Origin: an uncultured Psychroflexus sp.
GTDB lineage: Bacteria; Bacteroidota; Bacteroidia; Flavobacteriales; Flavobacteriaceae
Assembly: GCA_913056525.1 (NCBI GenBank)
Contig: CAJXLO010000004.1
Location: 1-54,412 of the forward strand
Reading direction: 5' to 3'
DNA: 54,412 bases
Numbering within the stretch: the first letter of the stretch is position 1; the number at the start of each line of letters is the position of its first letter. Made by a program: the position numbers and the translations under genes. This document shows positions 8,705 through 16,341 of the stretch, one piece after another. The notes beneath the pieces are model-generated. The model did not search any database and was not told the DNA's origin. It saw only the letters and a list, made by a program, of their open reading frames with translations.

Positions 8705-9373
8705 ATGGGACAACTTTATATCGTTCCCACACCTATCGGGAACCTGGAAGATATCAGCTTTAGGGCTGTAAATATCCTTAAAGAGGCAGATCAGGTCCTG
8801 GCGGAAGATACAAGGGTAAGTGGTAAGCTTCTAAAGCATTACGCTATAGCAACACCTATGCGGTCTTATCATCAGCATAATGAGCATAGAATAGTCGATC
8901 AGATAATAGCAAGACTGCAAGGTGGAGAAGTCATTGCGCTTATCTCCGATGCGGGAACACCCGGAATATCCGATCCCGGTTATCTCATCGTAAGGGAATG
9001 TGTGGCCAGGAAGATAAACGTCATTTGTTTACCTGGAGCTACGGCCTTAATTCCCGCGATCGTTCAAAGCGGAATACCATCAGACCGTTTCGTATTTGAA
9101 GGGTTTTTGCCCGTGAAGAAAGGTAGGAAGAAAAAACTTACCGCCTTAGCTGAAGAGGAAAGAACGCTTGTTATCTATGAATCACCTTACAGGGTTTTAA
9201 AAACCCTTCAAGATCTAAAGGAATATTTGGGACAGGATAGGTCTATAAGTGTCTCACGTGAAATAAGCAAGAAATTTGAATCAACAGTAAACGGGAAGCT
9301 CGCCGAAGTATTAGAATACTTTGAACATAAGAAACCCAAAGGAGAATTCGTATTCGTAGTTGCCGGCAAATGA
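8705..9373 (+). CDS. rsmI: 16S rRNA (cytidine-1402-2'-O)-methyltransferase RsmI
   Basis: Adds the 2'-O-methyl group of Cm1402 in the ribosomal P-site. The 222-residue protein opens with LYIVPTPIGNLEDIS and has LAEDTRVSGKLLKHY and SDAGTPGISDPG, the characteristic tetrapyrrole-methylase-fold motifs of RsmI. It stops after the catalytic fold and lacks the extra C-terminal domain of the approximately 286-residue E. coli enzyme. The start ATG has no Shine-Dalgarno sequence. It converges on pyk with a 5-nt gap. Confidence 0.95.
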   Translation: MGQLYIVPTPIGNLEDISFRAVNILKEADQVLAEDTRVSGKLLKHYAIATPMRSYHQHNEHRIVDQIIARLQGGEVIALISDAGTPGISDPGYLIVRECVARKINVICLPGATALIPAIVQSGIPSDRFVFEGFLPVKKGRKKKLTALAEEERTLVIYESPYRVLKTLQDLKEYLGQDRSISVSREISKKFESTVNGKLAEVLEYFEHKKPKGEFVFVVAGK

Positions 9374-9378
9374 CGGCT

Positions 9379-10806
9379 CTATACTTGAGAAACCCGTAAT
9401 GTGTTGACCATGCCTTTTTTATCTATTGGCATGGATGCAAGATTGATAGAATAATCCCCTTTTTGCAAGAATTCATGCTCCATAGCGATCTTGTTCACAT
9501 CCTCTATGGTCTTATCTGTGCTTACGAACTTATCATAATAAAATGCACGAACGCCCCAGAGCAAACTTAACTGGGTAAGGATGCGTTTATTGGATGTAAA
9601 GGCCAGAACATGCGCTTTAGGTCGCCATGCTGATATCTGAAAGGCAGTATAACCACTGTTCGTCAAGGTATGTATGGAAGTCGCGTCGATCTCATTGGCC
9701 ATGGTAGAAGCATGATAACAAACGGCTTTCGTGATATATCGTTTGGTCTTAATGTGTGGAGCTCTATGCGGTACTTTTATCAATGGTGAATCCTCCACGC
9801 TTTTGATGATCTCACACATTTTCCTGATGACCTGCACTGGATATTTTCCAACGGAGGTCTCGCCGCTCAGCATAACCGCGTCTGCACCGTCCATGACAGA
9901 ATTAGCAACGTCGTTCACTTCAGCTCTAGTAGGCGTAAGGCTCGTGATCATGGTCTCCATCATTTGTGTAGCGATGATCACTGGAATCCTACCTTCCTTT
10001 GCTTTTTGAACGAGTTTTTTCTGGACTAGTGGTACTTCCTGAGCTGGTATCTCGACTCCAAGATCACCTCTTGCGACCATAAGACCGTCGCAGTAAGCTA
10101 TGATCTTATCAATGTTCCTTACACCTTCTGGTTTTTCTATCTTAGCTATGATAGGGATCTTATGTTCGCTATGTTCTTCTATTAAGTTCTTAAGAAGTTT
10201 AAGGTCGCTTGCATACCTTACGAATGATAGAGCAAACCAATCCACTTTTAAGGAGCAGGCAAATTTTGCATCCTCTACATCCTTTTCTGTCATTGCAGGC
10301 AAGGAAATGTTGGTATTTGGGAGGTTGACCCCTTTTTTTGATCTAAGCGGACCACCTTGTAATACTTTGGCCTCTACTTCATCTTCACGATTGGACTTTA
10401 TGACCTCAAATATGAGCTTTCCGTCGTCAAGTAAGACCTTCTCACCGGCCTTAACATCCTGCGGAAACGTATCATAGTTCATGTAAACCTCTTCAGCCGT
10501 TCCCTCAAAGGGTTTTCCAGTTTTGAACTTTATCGTTTCACCATCAGTAACGATGACATCTTCTTTCATAACGCCTACCCGTAGTTTAGGTCCCTGGAGA
10601 TCGGCGAGGATTCCTGTATTGAAACCTTCTTCCTCGTTCAAACGCCTTATCATTTTTACACGTTCTTTCACATCATCATAATCAGCATGAGAAAAATTGA
10701 TCCTGAAAATATTAACGCCGTTCTGCATCATCGAACGCAAGGTCTCTTTACTACTGGTTGCCGGGCCAAGCGTTGATACGATCTTCGTTTTCTTACTATG
10801 TTTCAT
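9379..10806 (-). CDS. pyk: Pyruvate kinase
   Basis: Last step of glycolysis, phosphoenolpyruvate + ADP to pyruvate + ATP. The 475-residue protein has the N-terminal KIVSTLGPATSS segment (about 8-19) and RINFSHADYDD (about 35-45). The active-site lysine region PIIAKIEKPEGV is present, as are the signature MVARGDLGVEIP and the TRAEVNDVANSVMDGADAVMLS block. It is the last gene of the acpP-fabF-rnc-IPExxxVDY-pyk run and lies 32 nt after the IPExxxVDY gene. Its C-terminal domain is the standard length. Confidence 0.97.
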   Translation of the reverse strand: MKHSKKTKIVSTLGPATSSKETLRSMMQNGVNIFRINFSHADYDDVKERVKMIRRLNEEEGFNTGILADLQGPKLRVGVMKEDVIVTDGETIKFKTGKPFEGTAEEVYMNYDTFPQDVKAGEKVLLDDGKLIFEVIKSNREDEVEAKVLQGGPLRSKKGVNLPNTNISLPAMTEKDVEDAKFACSLKVDWFALSFVRYASDLKLLKNLIEEHSEHKIPIIAKIEKPEGVRNIDKIIAYCDGLMVARGDLGVEIPAQEVPLVQKKLVQKAKEGRIPVIIATQMMETMITSLTPTRAEVNDVANSVMDGADAVMLSGETSVGKYPVQVIRKMCEIIKSVEDSPLIKVPHRAPHIKTKRYITKAVCYHASTMANEIDATSIHTLTNSGYTAFQISAWRPKAHVLAFTSNKRILTQLSLLWGVRAFYYDKFVSTDKTIEDVNKIAMEHEFLQKGDYSINLASMPIDKKGMVNTLRVSQV

Positions 10807-10838
10807 TTGAAGGTCTTTAAGCGGGTAAAATTAGAAAA

Positions 10839-11324
10839 TTAATCGATAATCAAATGTCCTTTGGACTTTATTTGTTTGTTAGGGATGATCAAAGCACTGG
10901 CGTCTAGATCTGCTTGATTGATCTTTTTTACCAGTTCGTCTAAAGAAATGATGTTTTGTTCGTTCTCAATCTTTATCAAATAATCCAGATGTTTGAGCTC
11001 TGGGAGAAGCTTATATACTCTTGACCTTTCTACCTGCTTATCGAAGAGTCCCGTACTGATTCTTTTGTCTTCCTGCTTAGTAACCCGGTTAGCGATCAGG
11101 AAAACATCTACTTCCCCATTATGATACTTGCTTTTGTACATCGGGAATTGAACGAAGGTATCCTTGTACTTGATGTCAAGGTCTAGCGGTAAACGCTCGA
11201 ATTGCCAACCCAGGTATAGGTTCAGTAAAAAAGCTAATCGATAGTTCTCATAAGATGAATAGACCCCTATAATACTAAGATCATCCATTCCGACCTCATC
11301 CAGTAATGTGGTCTTTTTTTTCAT
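10839..11324 (-). CDS. IPExxxVDY family protein
   Basis: A small cytoplasmic protein (161 aa) of a family found in Bacteroidota and named after a C-terminal IPExxxVDY motif, here LPELKHLDY at residues 107-115. The function is unknown. It has no signal peptide or membrane helix and is an alpha/beta protein by appearance. The gene lies between rnc (15-nt gap) and pyk (32-nt gap), and I recall the same order in other flavobacteria. That suggests a housekeeping role tied to translation or central metabolism, but this is only context. Confidence 0.8.
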   Translation of the reverse strand: MKKKTTLLDEVGMDDLSIIGVYSSYENYRLAFLLNLYLGWQFERLPLDLDIKYKDTFVQFPMYKSKYHNGEVDVFLIANRVTKQEDKRISTGLFDKQVERSRVYKLLPELKHLDYLIKIENEQNIISLDELVKKINQADLDASALIIPNKQIKSKGHLIID

Positions 11325-11339
11325 TTAAGGAATTGGTTT

Positions 11340-12068
11340 TTAATCTATTTGGTCCTGCAAGGAATAATAAGCTCTGCTTGCGGCCTTTTCCATCGCATTT
11401 TTCTTTGAGATCTCCCTGGCCTTGGAGATAAGCTTATCGTCTAAATAAAATCTTACAATAAAGTAATGCTCTTTATCGACACCAATCTCATCTTCTACTT
11501 CAAATTCGTACTTGAACTTGTTCTTTTGACACCATTCTATGATGAGACCTTTATAACTGATGATCTTCTTCTTGAAACGGTCTAGGTCTATATAAGGGTC
11601 GATGATCTTATCATAGATGAAATGTTCGCAGATCTTATAGCCTTTGTCCAAATAGATCGCGCCAACGAGAGACTCGAACAGATTCCCGTAAATATTCTGC
11701 CCATATTTATCAGAATTGACCTCTGAATCCAGAAGCTCCAAAAGATCAAGGTCTTTTCCCAATTGGTTCAGGTTTTGCCGGCTTACGATCTTAGAACGCA
11801 TCTTTGTAAGATAACCTTCGTTCTTATCTGGCATTTGTTCAAATAGGAAACAACTTACCACTGAACTCAATATAGCGTCACCCAGGAATTCCAGACGCTC
11901 ATAATTAATGGGACTTCCATCCTTGTCCACTTTTTTTAAGGAACTATGGGTGAAGGCTTGCTGAAACACTGCAACGTTCTTAGGTTTAAATCCTATGATA
12001 GAAGCAATATGCTGAGAGAATTCCGCTTTCGCAGATGTGTTCTTGGCAAAAAGATTAATCAGCTGCAT
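11340..12068 (-). CDS. rnc: Ribonuclease III
   Basis: Double-strand-specific endoribonuclease for rRNA processing and mRNA decay. The 242-residue protein has the signature ERLEFLGDA at residues 57-65 (with the metal-binding Glu60 and Asp64), the second catalytic block FESLVGAIYLD at 131-141, and a double-stranded-RNA-binding domain from about 165 to the end (KNAMEKAASRAYYSL). The start codon overlaps the fabF stop by one base, implying coupling. The acpP-fabF-rnc order is widely conserved in bacteria. Confidence 0.96.
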   Translation of the reverse strand: MQLINLFAKNTSAKAEFSQHIASIIGFKPKNVAVFQQAFTHSSLKKVDKDGSPINYERLEFLGDAILSSVVSCFLFEQMPDKNEGYLTKMRSKIVSRQNLNQLGKDLDLLELLDSEVNSDKYGQNIYGNLFESLVGAIYLDKGYKICEHFIYDKIIDPYIDLDRFKKKIISYKGLIIEWCQKNKFKYEFEVEDEIGVDKEHYFIVRFYLDDKLISKAREISKKNAMEKAASRAYYSLQDQID

Positions 12069-13327
12069 CAGGTTTGATCAGTAAAGGATTTAAAAGCGAT
12101 ACAGGCATTATGACCACCAAACCCAAAAGTGTTGCTCAAGGCAATATCAACATTCCGCTGTTGCGCTTGGTTGAGGGTCAGGTTAAATTGATCATCGATC
12201 TTATCATCCTGGACTGAATGATTGATCGTAGGTGGTATGATGTTATGTTTAATGGAAAGAATGGCCGAAATGGCCTCGATAGCACCAGCCGCTCCTAGCA
12301 GGTGACCGGTCATGGACTTTGTAGAGTTGATGTTGATGTCATAGGCACTTTTCCCAAAAACATCCTTGATAGCGATTAACTCAGCAACATCACCTAATGG
12401 AGTTGAGGTTCCGTGCGTGTTAATATGGTCCACATCCTCAGGTTTGATACCTGCGTTTTGAAGACAACTTTTCATTACAGCTATTACGCCTTTTCCTTCA
12501 GGATGTGGAGCAGTCATGTGATAAGCGTCAGAAGATAGGCCACCGCCTATGATCTCACCATAGATCTTAGCTCCGCGTTTTTTGGCATGGTCCAGGCTTT
12601 CTAAAATGAGCGAACCTGCGCCTTCACCCAGGACAAACCCGTCACGTGTTGCATCAAAAGGACGTGAAGCGGTTGCCGGTGTATCATTCCTTGTAGATAG
12701 GGCGTGCATGGAATTGAATCCGCCCATTCCAGCTTCAGTGATCGCGGCCTCGCTTCCGCCGGTAACCACCACATCAGTATAGCCTAACCGAATATAATTG
12801 AGCGCATCGAAAATAGCATTAGCAGAAGATGCGCAGGCAGAAACGGTCGTGTAATTCGGTCCCATGAACCCGTGTTTTATAGAAATATTACCGGGAGCTA
12901 TATCTGCTATCATTTTTGGGATGAAGAATGGATTGAACCTTGGCGTTCCATCACCTTTGGCATAATTGATCACTTCGTTCTGGAAGGTCTCCAGCCCACC
13001 GATACCAGCACCCCAAATCACGCCGGTCCTGTATTTATCCACTACATCAAGGTCTAGTCCCGCATCAGCAATAGCTTCATCTGAAGCGATGAGCGCATAC
13101 TGGGTGAACTTGTCCAGTTTCCTAACGGTCTTCCTGTCAAAATAATCGGCTGCCTTGTAATTCTTTATCTCACAAGCGAACTTGGTCTTGAATTTTTCTG
13201 TATCAAAATAGGTTATAGGACCAGAACCACTCTTTCCAGATTTCTGGGCTTCCCAGTAATCTGGTAGGTTGTTCCCTATAGGAGTAATCGCTCCTAAACC
13301 TGTTATGACAACTCGATTCAAGTCCAT
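12068..13327 (-). CDS. fabF: Beta-ketoacyl-ACP synthase II
   Basis: Condensing enzyme that extends acyl-ACP with malonyl-ACP in fatty-acid synthesis. The 419-residue thiolase-fold protein has the nucleophile Cys165 in TVSACASSAN, the catalytic histidines His305 (in THGTSTPLGD) and His342 (in TGHLLGAAGA), and Lys337. It follows acpP, its carrier-protein substrate, by 28 nt, and shares one base with rnc. Confidence 0.97.
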   Translation of the reverse strand: MDLNRVVITGLGAITPIGNNLPDYWEAQKSGKSGSGPITYFDTEKFKTKFACEIKNYKAADYFDRKTVRKLDKFTQYALIASDEAIADAGLDLDVVDKYRTGVIWGAGIGGLETFQNEVINYAKGDGTPRFNPFFIPKMIADIAPGNISIKHGFMGPNYTTVSACASSANAIFDALNYIRLGYTDVVVTGGSEAAITEAGMGGFNSMHALSTRNDTPATASRPFDATRDGFVLGEGAGSLILESLDHAKKRGAKIYGEIIGGGLSSDAYHMTAPHPEGKGVIAVMKSCLQNAGIKPEDVDHINTHGTSTPLGDVAELIAIKDVFGKSAYDININSTKSMTGHLLGAAGAIEAISAILSIKHNIIPPTINHSVQDDKIDDQFNLTLNQAQQRNVDIALSNTFGFGGHNACIAFKSFTDQT

Positions 13328-13355
13328 TGATTAAAACGCTTAAGTTGAGAAGTTC

Positions 13356-13592
13356 TTATTTTTTGGCGTCTTCTATATAATTGACCGCCTGGCCAACGGT
13401 TGAGATGTTCTCTGCCTGATCATCAGGTATCTGGATATCGAATTCTTTTTCGAACTCCATGATCAATTCTACGGTGTCTAAAGAATCAGCTCCAAGGTCA
13501 TTTGTGAAACTCGCTTCGTTAACAACTTCGTTCTCATCGACACCTAATTTGTCAACGATGATCGCTTTTACTCTTGATGAAATGTCTGACAT
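13356..13592 (-). CDS. acpP: Acyl carrier protein
   Basis: The 78-residue acidic carrier of fatty-acid intermediates. The phosphopantetheine attachment serine is Ser37 in [15 protein letters not shown]. It heads the fabF-rnc-IPExxxVDY-pyk run. A promoter box (TATTTTTG on the minus strand) lies 28 nt upstream, and the intergenic region with purN is shared between divergent promoters. Confidence 0.98.
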   Translation of the reverse strand: MSDISSRVKAIIVDKLGVDENEVVNEASFTNDLGADSLDTVELIMEFEKEFDIQIPDDQAENISTVGQAVNYIEDAKK

Positions 13593-13620
13593 GATCTTAT
13601 GTTTTGTTTGAAATTTGAGG

Positions 13621-13628
13621 CAAAAATA
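13621..13628 (-). promoter_or_regulatory. -7 box for the acpP operon
   Basis: TATTTTTG on the minus strand, ending 28 nt before the acpP start. It would drive the whole fatty-acid/rnc/pyk run. Confidence 0.45.
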
Positions 13629-13718
13629 AAAAACTTTCTATTATCAGCACCTAATAAACTTTAAATGTAGATAAAAATACATATTTTTATCCTTTTGGCA
13701 ATTTTTGATCAATACTCC

Positions 13719-14315
13719 ATGCAAAACCCTGAAAGTAAAAAACCTGCTATCGTTATATTTGCATCTGGCAGCGGAACGAATGCAGTTAAGTTGATAGAGC
13801 ATGCCTCTATGAACAACACCTATCGTGTTCTGAGGGTGTTTTCTAACAAAAAGAATGCTCCTGTTTTGGAGAAATCGCAAACCAGGAACATTCCCACGAC
13901 AATCTTTAACAAAGAAGCCCTTTATAAGAGTGATACGGTCAAGGATCAACTCGAAGAGCTCAAGCCAGAATTGATCGTTCTGGCAGGTTTCATGTGGATC
14001 TTTCCACAAGACATCTTAGCAGAGTTCCCGCAACGAGTGGTCAATATACACCCGGCGCTTTTACCCAAATATGGCGGTAAAGGCATGTATGGCGACCATG
14101 TGCATAAAGCTGTCCTGGAAAATAATGAAGAAAAAACAGGCATAACTATTCATTATGTCAATGAAAAATATGATGAAGGAAAGATCATCGCCCAATATGA
14201 AACGCCAATCGCTCAACAGGAGACTTTAGATTCGTTAAAGCAAAAAATACATCAATTGGAACATAAATATTATCCAATAGTTATTGAACAACTTCTAAAA
14301 GGACAGCATGCCTAA
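13719..14315 (+). CDS. purN: Phosphoribosylglycinamide formyltransferase
   Basis: Third step of purine synthesis, using 10-formyl-tetrahydrofolate to formylate GAR. From the ATG at 13719 the protein has 198 residues. The phosphate-binding SGSGTNAVK is near the start. The catalytic Asn109 and His111 lie in NIHPALLPKYGGKG, and Asp152 in EKYDEGKII. A TTG at 13695 would add eight residues of no family character and was not chosen. The stop overlaps rnh by 8 nt. The gene diverges from acpP. Confidence 0.95.
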   Translation: MQNPESKKPAIVIFASGSGTNAVKLIEHASMNNTYRVLRVFSNKKNAPVLEKSQTRNIPTTIFNKEALYKSDTVKDQLEELKPELIVLAGFMWIFPQDILAEFPQRVVNIHPALLPKYGGKGMYGDHVHKAVLENNEEKTGITIHYVNEKYDEGKIIAQYETPIAQQETLDSLKQKIHQLEHKYYPIVIEQLLKGQHA

Positions 14316-14916
14316 ACTAAAATATTATGTAGTTTGGGAAGGTCATGAAATAGGGATTTGCGATTCCTGGGAAACGTGCAAACAATGGATCGCCAATTAT
14401 CCCAATGCTAAATACAAATCTTTCAAGTCTAAAGCCCAAGCGCTTGATGCGTATGAGAAAGGCTATTATAATTACTTAAAATTTGGTGCTATTCAGCCTT
14501 TACCCAAAGGCGTGAACAAAAATTCTATCTGTGTGGATGCCGCATCAAGCGGAAATCCGGGAAAAATGGAATATCGTGGGGTTGATACGGTGAGCCGGAA
14601 ACCTATCTTCCATCAAGGGCCTTTCCCTAAAGGCACTAATAATATCGGAGAGTTTCTGGCAATAGTCCACGCCCTCGCACTGATCAAGCAAAAGAACAGC
14701 TCGCGTGTTGTTTATACAGATTCTACCATCGCCATGGGTTGGGTTAAGCGAAAAAAATGTAAGACCAAACTTATAAAGGACAGACAAACCGCAGAATTAT
14801 TCGAATTGATCGATCGGGCCGAGAGCTGGCTCAAGAACACTGACTTTTCCACGAAAATTATTAAATGGCCTACACAACAATGGGGCGAAATACCGGCTGA
14901 TTTTGGGAGAAAGTGA
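14308..14916 (+). CDS. Ribonuclease H with N-terminal viroplasmin domain
   Basis: Degrades RNA in RNA-DNA hybrids. The 202-residue protein has a caulimovirus-viroplasmin-like hybrid-binding domain at 1-50 (KYYVVWEGHEIGICDSWETC) and an RNase H fold from about 72. All four catalytic acidic residues are visible: Asp77 (CVDAASSGNPG), Glu115 (NNIGEFLA), Asp138 (YTDSTIAMGW) and Asp198 (PADFGRK). The start overlaps purN by 8 nt, so the two are probably translated from one message. Confidence 0.92.
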   Translation: MPKLKYYVVWEGHEIGICDSWETCKQWIANYPNAKYKSFKSKAQALDAYEKGYYNYLKFGAIQPLPKGVNKNSICVDAASSGNPGKMEYRGVDTVSRKPIFHQGPFPKGTNNIGEFLAIVHALALIKQKNSSRVVYTDSTIAMGWVKRKKCKTKLIKDRQTAELFELIDRAESWLKNTDFSTKIIKWPTQQWGEIPADFGRK

Positions 14917-14957
14917 CCGAAAGGTAATCGCAGATATCTTTATATATTAGAAATCAT

Positions 14958-14965
14958 TATATTTG
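14958..14965 (+). promoter_or_regulatory. Orphan -7 box
   Basis: TATATTTG, an exact TAnnTTTG match. The only reading frame downstream on this strand is a 12-codon ORF beginning at 14991. It may be left over from a gene displaced when the DUF3800 gene arrived. Confidence 0.35.
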
Positions 14966-14990
14966 CATATTAAAAAAAAGCCTGTGAAAC

Positions 14991-15029
14991 ATGAAAGTCG
15001 ACTCCAAGTCGTTATTTTATTTTAAATAA
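14991..15029 (+). other. 12-codon ORF behind an orphan promoter
   Basis: Reads M-K-V-D-S-K-S-L-F-Y-F-K then TAA, 25 nt after the -7 box at 14958-14965. It ends 2 nt before the tail of the convergent DUF3800 gene. It could be the stub of a truncated gene, a leader peptide, or chance. I do not recognise it. Confidence 0.25.
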
Positions 15030-15031
15030 AA

Positions 15032-15838
15032 TTAGTGTTTTAATGGGCTTATTTTATTTCTAGGAGTCAGTGGGTTATTCTTGTTATCGTAATAATTCTG
15101 CCATCCTGCATATTTATTAGTATCATAGAGGTCGATTACTAATTTAATCTGACTTTTAATATGATTATAATATCTGACTTGTCCTCTCTCAAAAACACGT
15201 TGAACTGCCCAGCAGAAGTAATCAGCCAGGTTTAATAATGGGTCCTTTGTAGGGTAATTAACGTTAAAAACAACCTTGGTCTTAGTTTCTTTACTGGTTT
15301 TTCTAGAGAACCTTTGTTTTGCTTTCAAAAATGCTAATTCTAAGTTTTGATTTTTAGTGCTTTTTCCTCTTTCAGATATGTGCATAACCAATTTATCATG
15401 TTTTGAAAGTTTGTTTTTCAATAAATGAGATAACAAGTCAGCGTAAAAATATTCCTCCTTACCCTTATGCTTAGTTTCGTATCTCTCAATACTTTTCCTG
15501 CCAACTACTGCTTCGAAACTACAATTAATAGTTTTTATCAAATCAAACATTTCTTTTCTTATTTCAGGCAGATCATCTGTCGCATGTAAATAATAACCAG
15601 TTTTATTTATTTTCTTTTTAACGCTTGGTACCTTAAAGTAATCATCATTAGAAATTTTTTCCTGAAGGCTACTTATTTTTGCTCTAACCCCATCTAAGGG
15701 TTCTTTTACTTTAACTAAACCTAGAATAAAAACTTTAGAAACTCCCTCTTCTCCAATAATGCTTGTTTTACCTTTTCCGTAAAAAGTAGTATCTCCTGCT
15801 TCATCTAAAAATCTATGATAGTCTTTTAAGTCTTTCAT
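15032..15838 (-). CDS. DUF3800 domain-containing protein
   Basis: A 268-residue cytoplasmic protein with the family signature FLDEAGD at residues 10-16. Its acidic residues Asp12, Glu13 and Asp16 resemble an RNase-H-like metal site. The conserved C-terminal NLADYFCWAVQRVFERG block is also present. DUF3800 proteins are scattered through bacteria, often near mobile or defence genes; no reaction is established that I know of. The gene looks clearly more A+T-rich than its neighbours and is probably acquired. It begins only 2 nt after the thioesterase stop, so it is likely read from the mfd promoter. Confidence 0.8.
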   Translation of the reverse strand: MKDLKDYHRFLDEAGDTTFYGKGKTSIIGEEGVSKVFILGLVKVKEPLDGVRAKISSLQEKISNDDYFKVPSVKKKINKTGYYLHATDDLPEIRKEMFDLIKTINCSFEAVVGRKSIERYETKHKGKEEYFYADLLSHLLKNKLSKHDKLVMHISERGKSTKNQNLELAFLKAKQRFSRKTSKETKTKVVFNVNYPTKDPLLNLADYFCWAVQRVFERGQVRYYNHIKSQIKLVIDLYDTNKYAGWQNYYDNKNNPLTPRNKISPLKH

Positions 15839-15840
15839 AA

Positions 15841-16341
15841 CTATAATTGACCAAACTTCACATCCTCAGGCTTTTTCCCAAACTTCCGCGTATCTTCTTT
15901 CGTCAGAACTTTAAAATCATCGGTTTTTTCTAATTTTTCCATCAAGCTACGTAGATCGTTGGGTAAAGCAGTCAGCTTTCGGGTTTTAAGATCGATCCAG
16001 CTTCCCATCATTTCACATTGTGCGCAATGCTTGCCGTCCTGATTATAGATATTATGCTCAAAAGAAAAGAACATCCCGTCTTCTGATAAACCTTTAAGTT
16101 GCAGGTAAACGCGAGCCTTATCTTCAGGCAATAGTTCCTTAAAATAATAAAGGTGTTCAAAAAACACGACAGGTCCCAGGTTGTGCTGGATTAGCGTCTT
16201 TTGCGTAAATCCCTGCTCGATGAGAAAGGCCATTCTGGTATGGCTCATATAATCGAGATAGGCTGAATTAGCTAAATGTCTATTCGCGTCAATATCGCTC
16301 CAGCGGATATCAAAATCTTTGTAATAGGATCTTGTGGTCAT
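15841..16341 (-). CDS. Acyl-CoA thioesterase (hotdog fold)
   Basis: A 166-residue single-domain thioesterase of the 4-hydroxybenzoyl-CoA thioesterase type. The segment RWSDIDANRHLANSAYLDYM (residues 14-33) holds the conserved Asp and the helix start of the hotdog fold. The acyl group is not predictable. It shares one base with mfd (position 16341) and is followed 2 nt later by the DUF3800 gene, so all three look like one transcription unit. A second, shorter hotdog thioesterase lies at 43624-44025. Confidence 0.85.
   Translation of the reverse strand: MTTRSYYKDFDIRWSDIDANRHLANSAYLDYMSHTRMAFLIEQGFTQKTLIQHNLGPVVFFEHLYYFKELLPEDKARVYLQLKGLSEDGMFFSFEHNIYNQDGKHCAQCEMMGSWIDLKTRKLTALPNDLRSLMEKLEKTDDFKVLTKEDTRKFGKKPEDVKFGQL

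Noticed and set aside
9250-9265. parS-like TGTCTCACGTGAAATA
   Set aside because: It has two mismatches to parS and lies in the rsmI codons for the conserved VSREISK segment, so coding constraint explains it.
13695-13718. TTG start eight codons before purN
   Set aside because: The extra residues match nothing in the family; the ATG at 13719 starts at the usual distance before the phosphate-binding loop.
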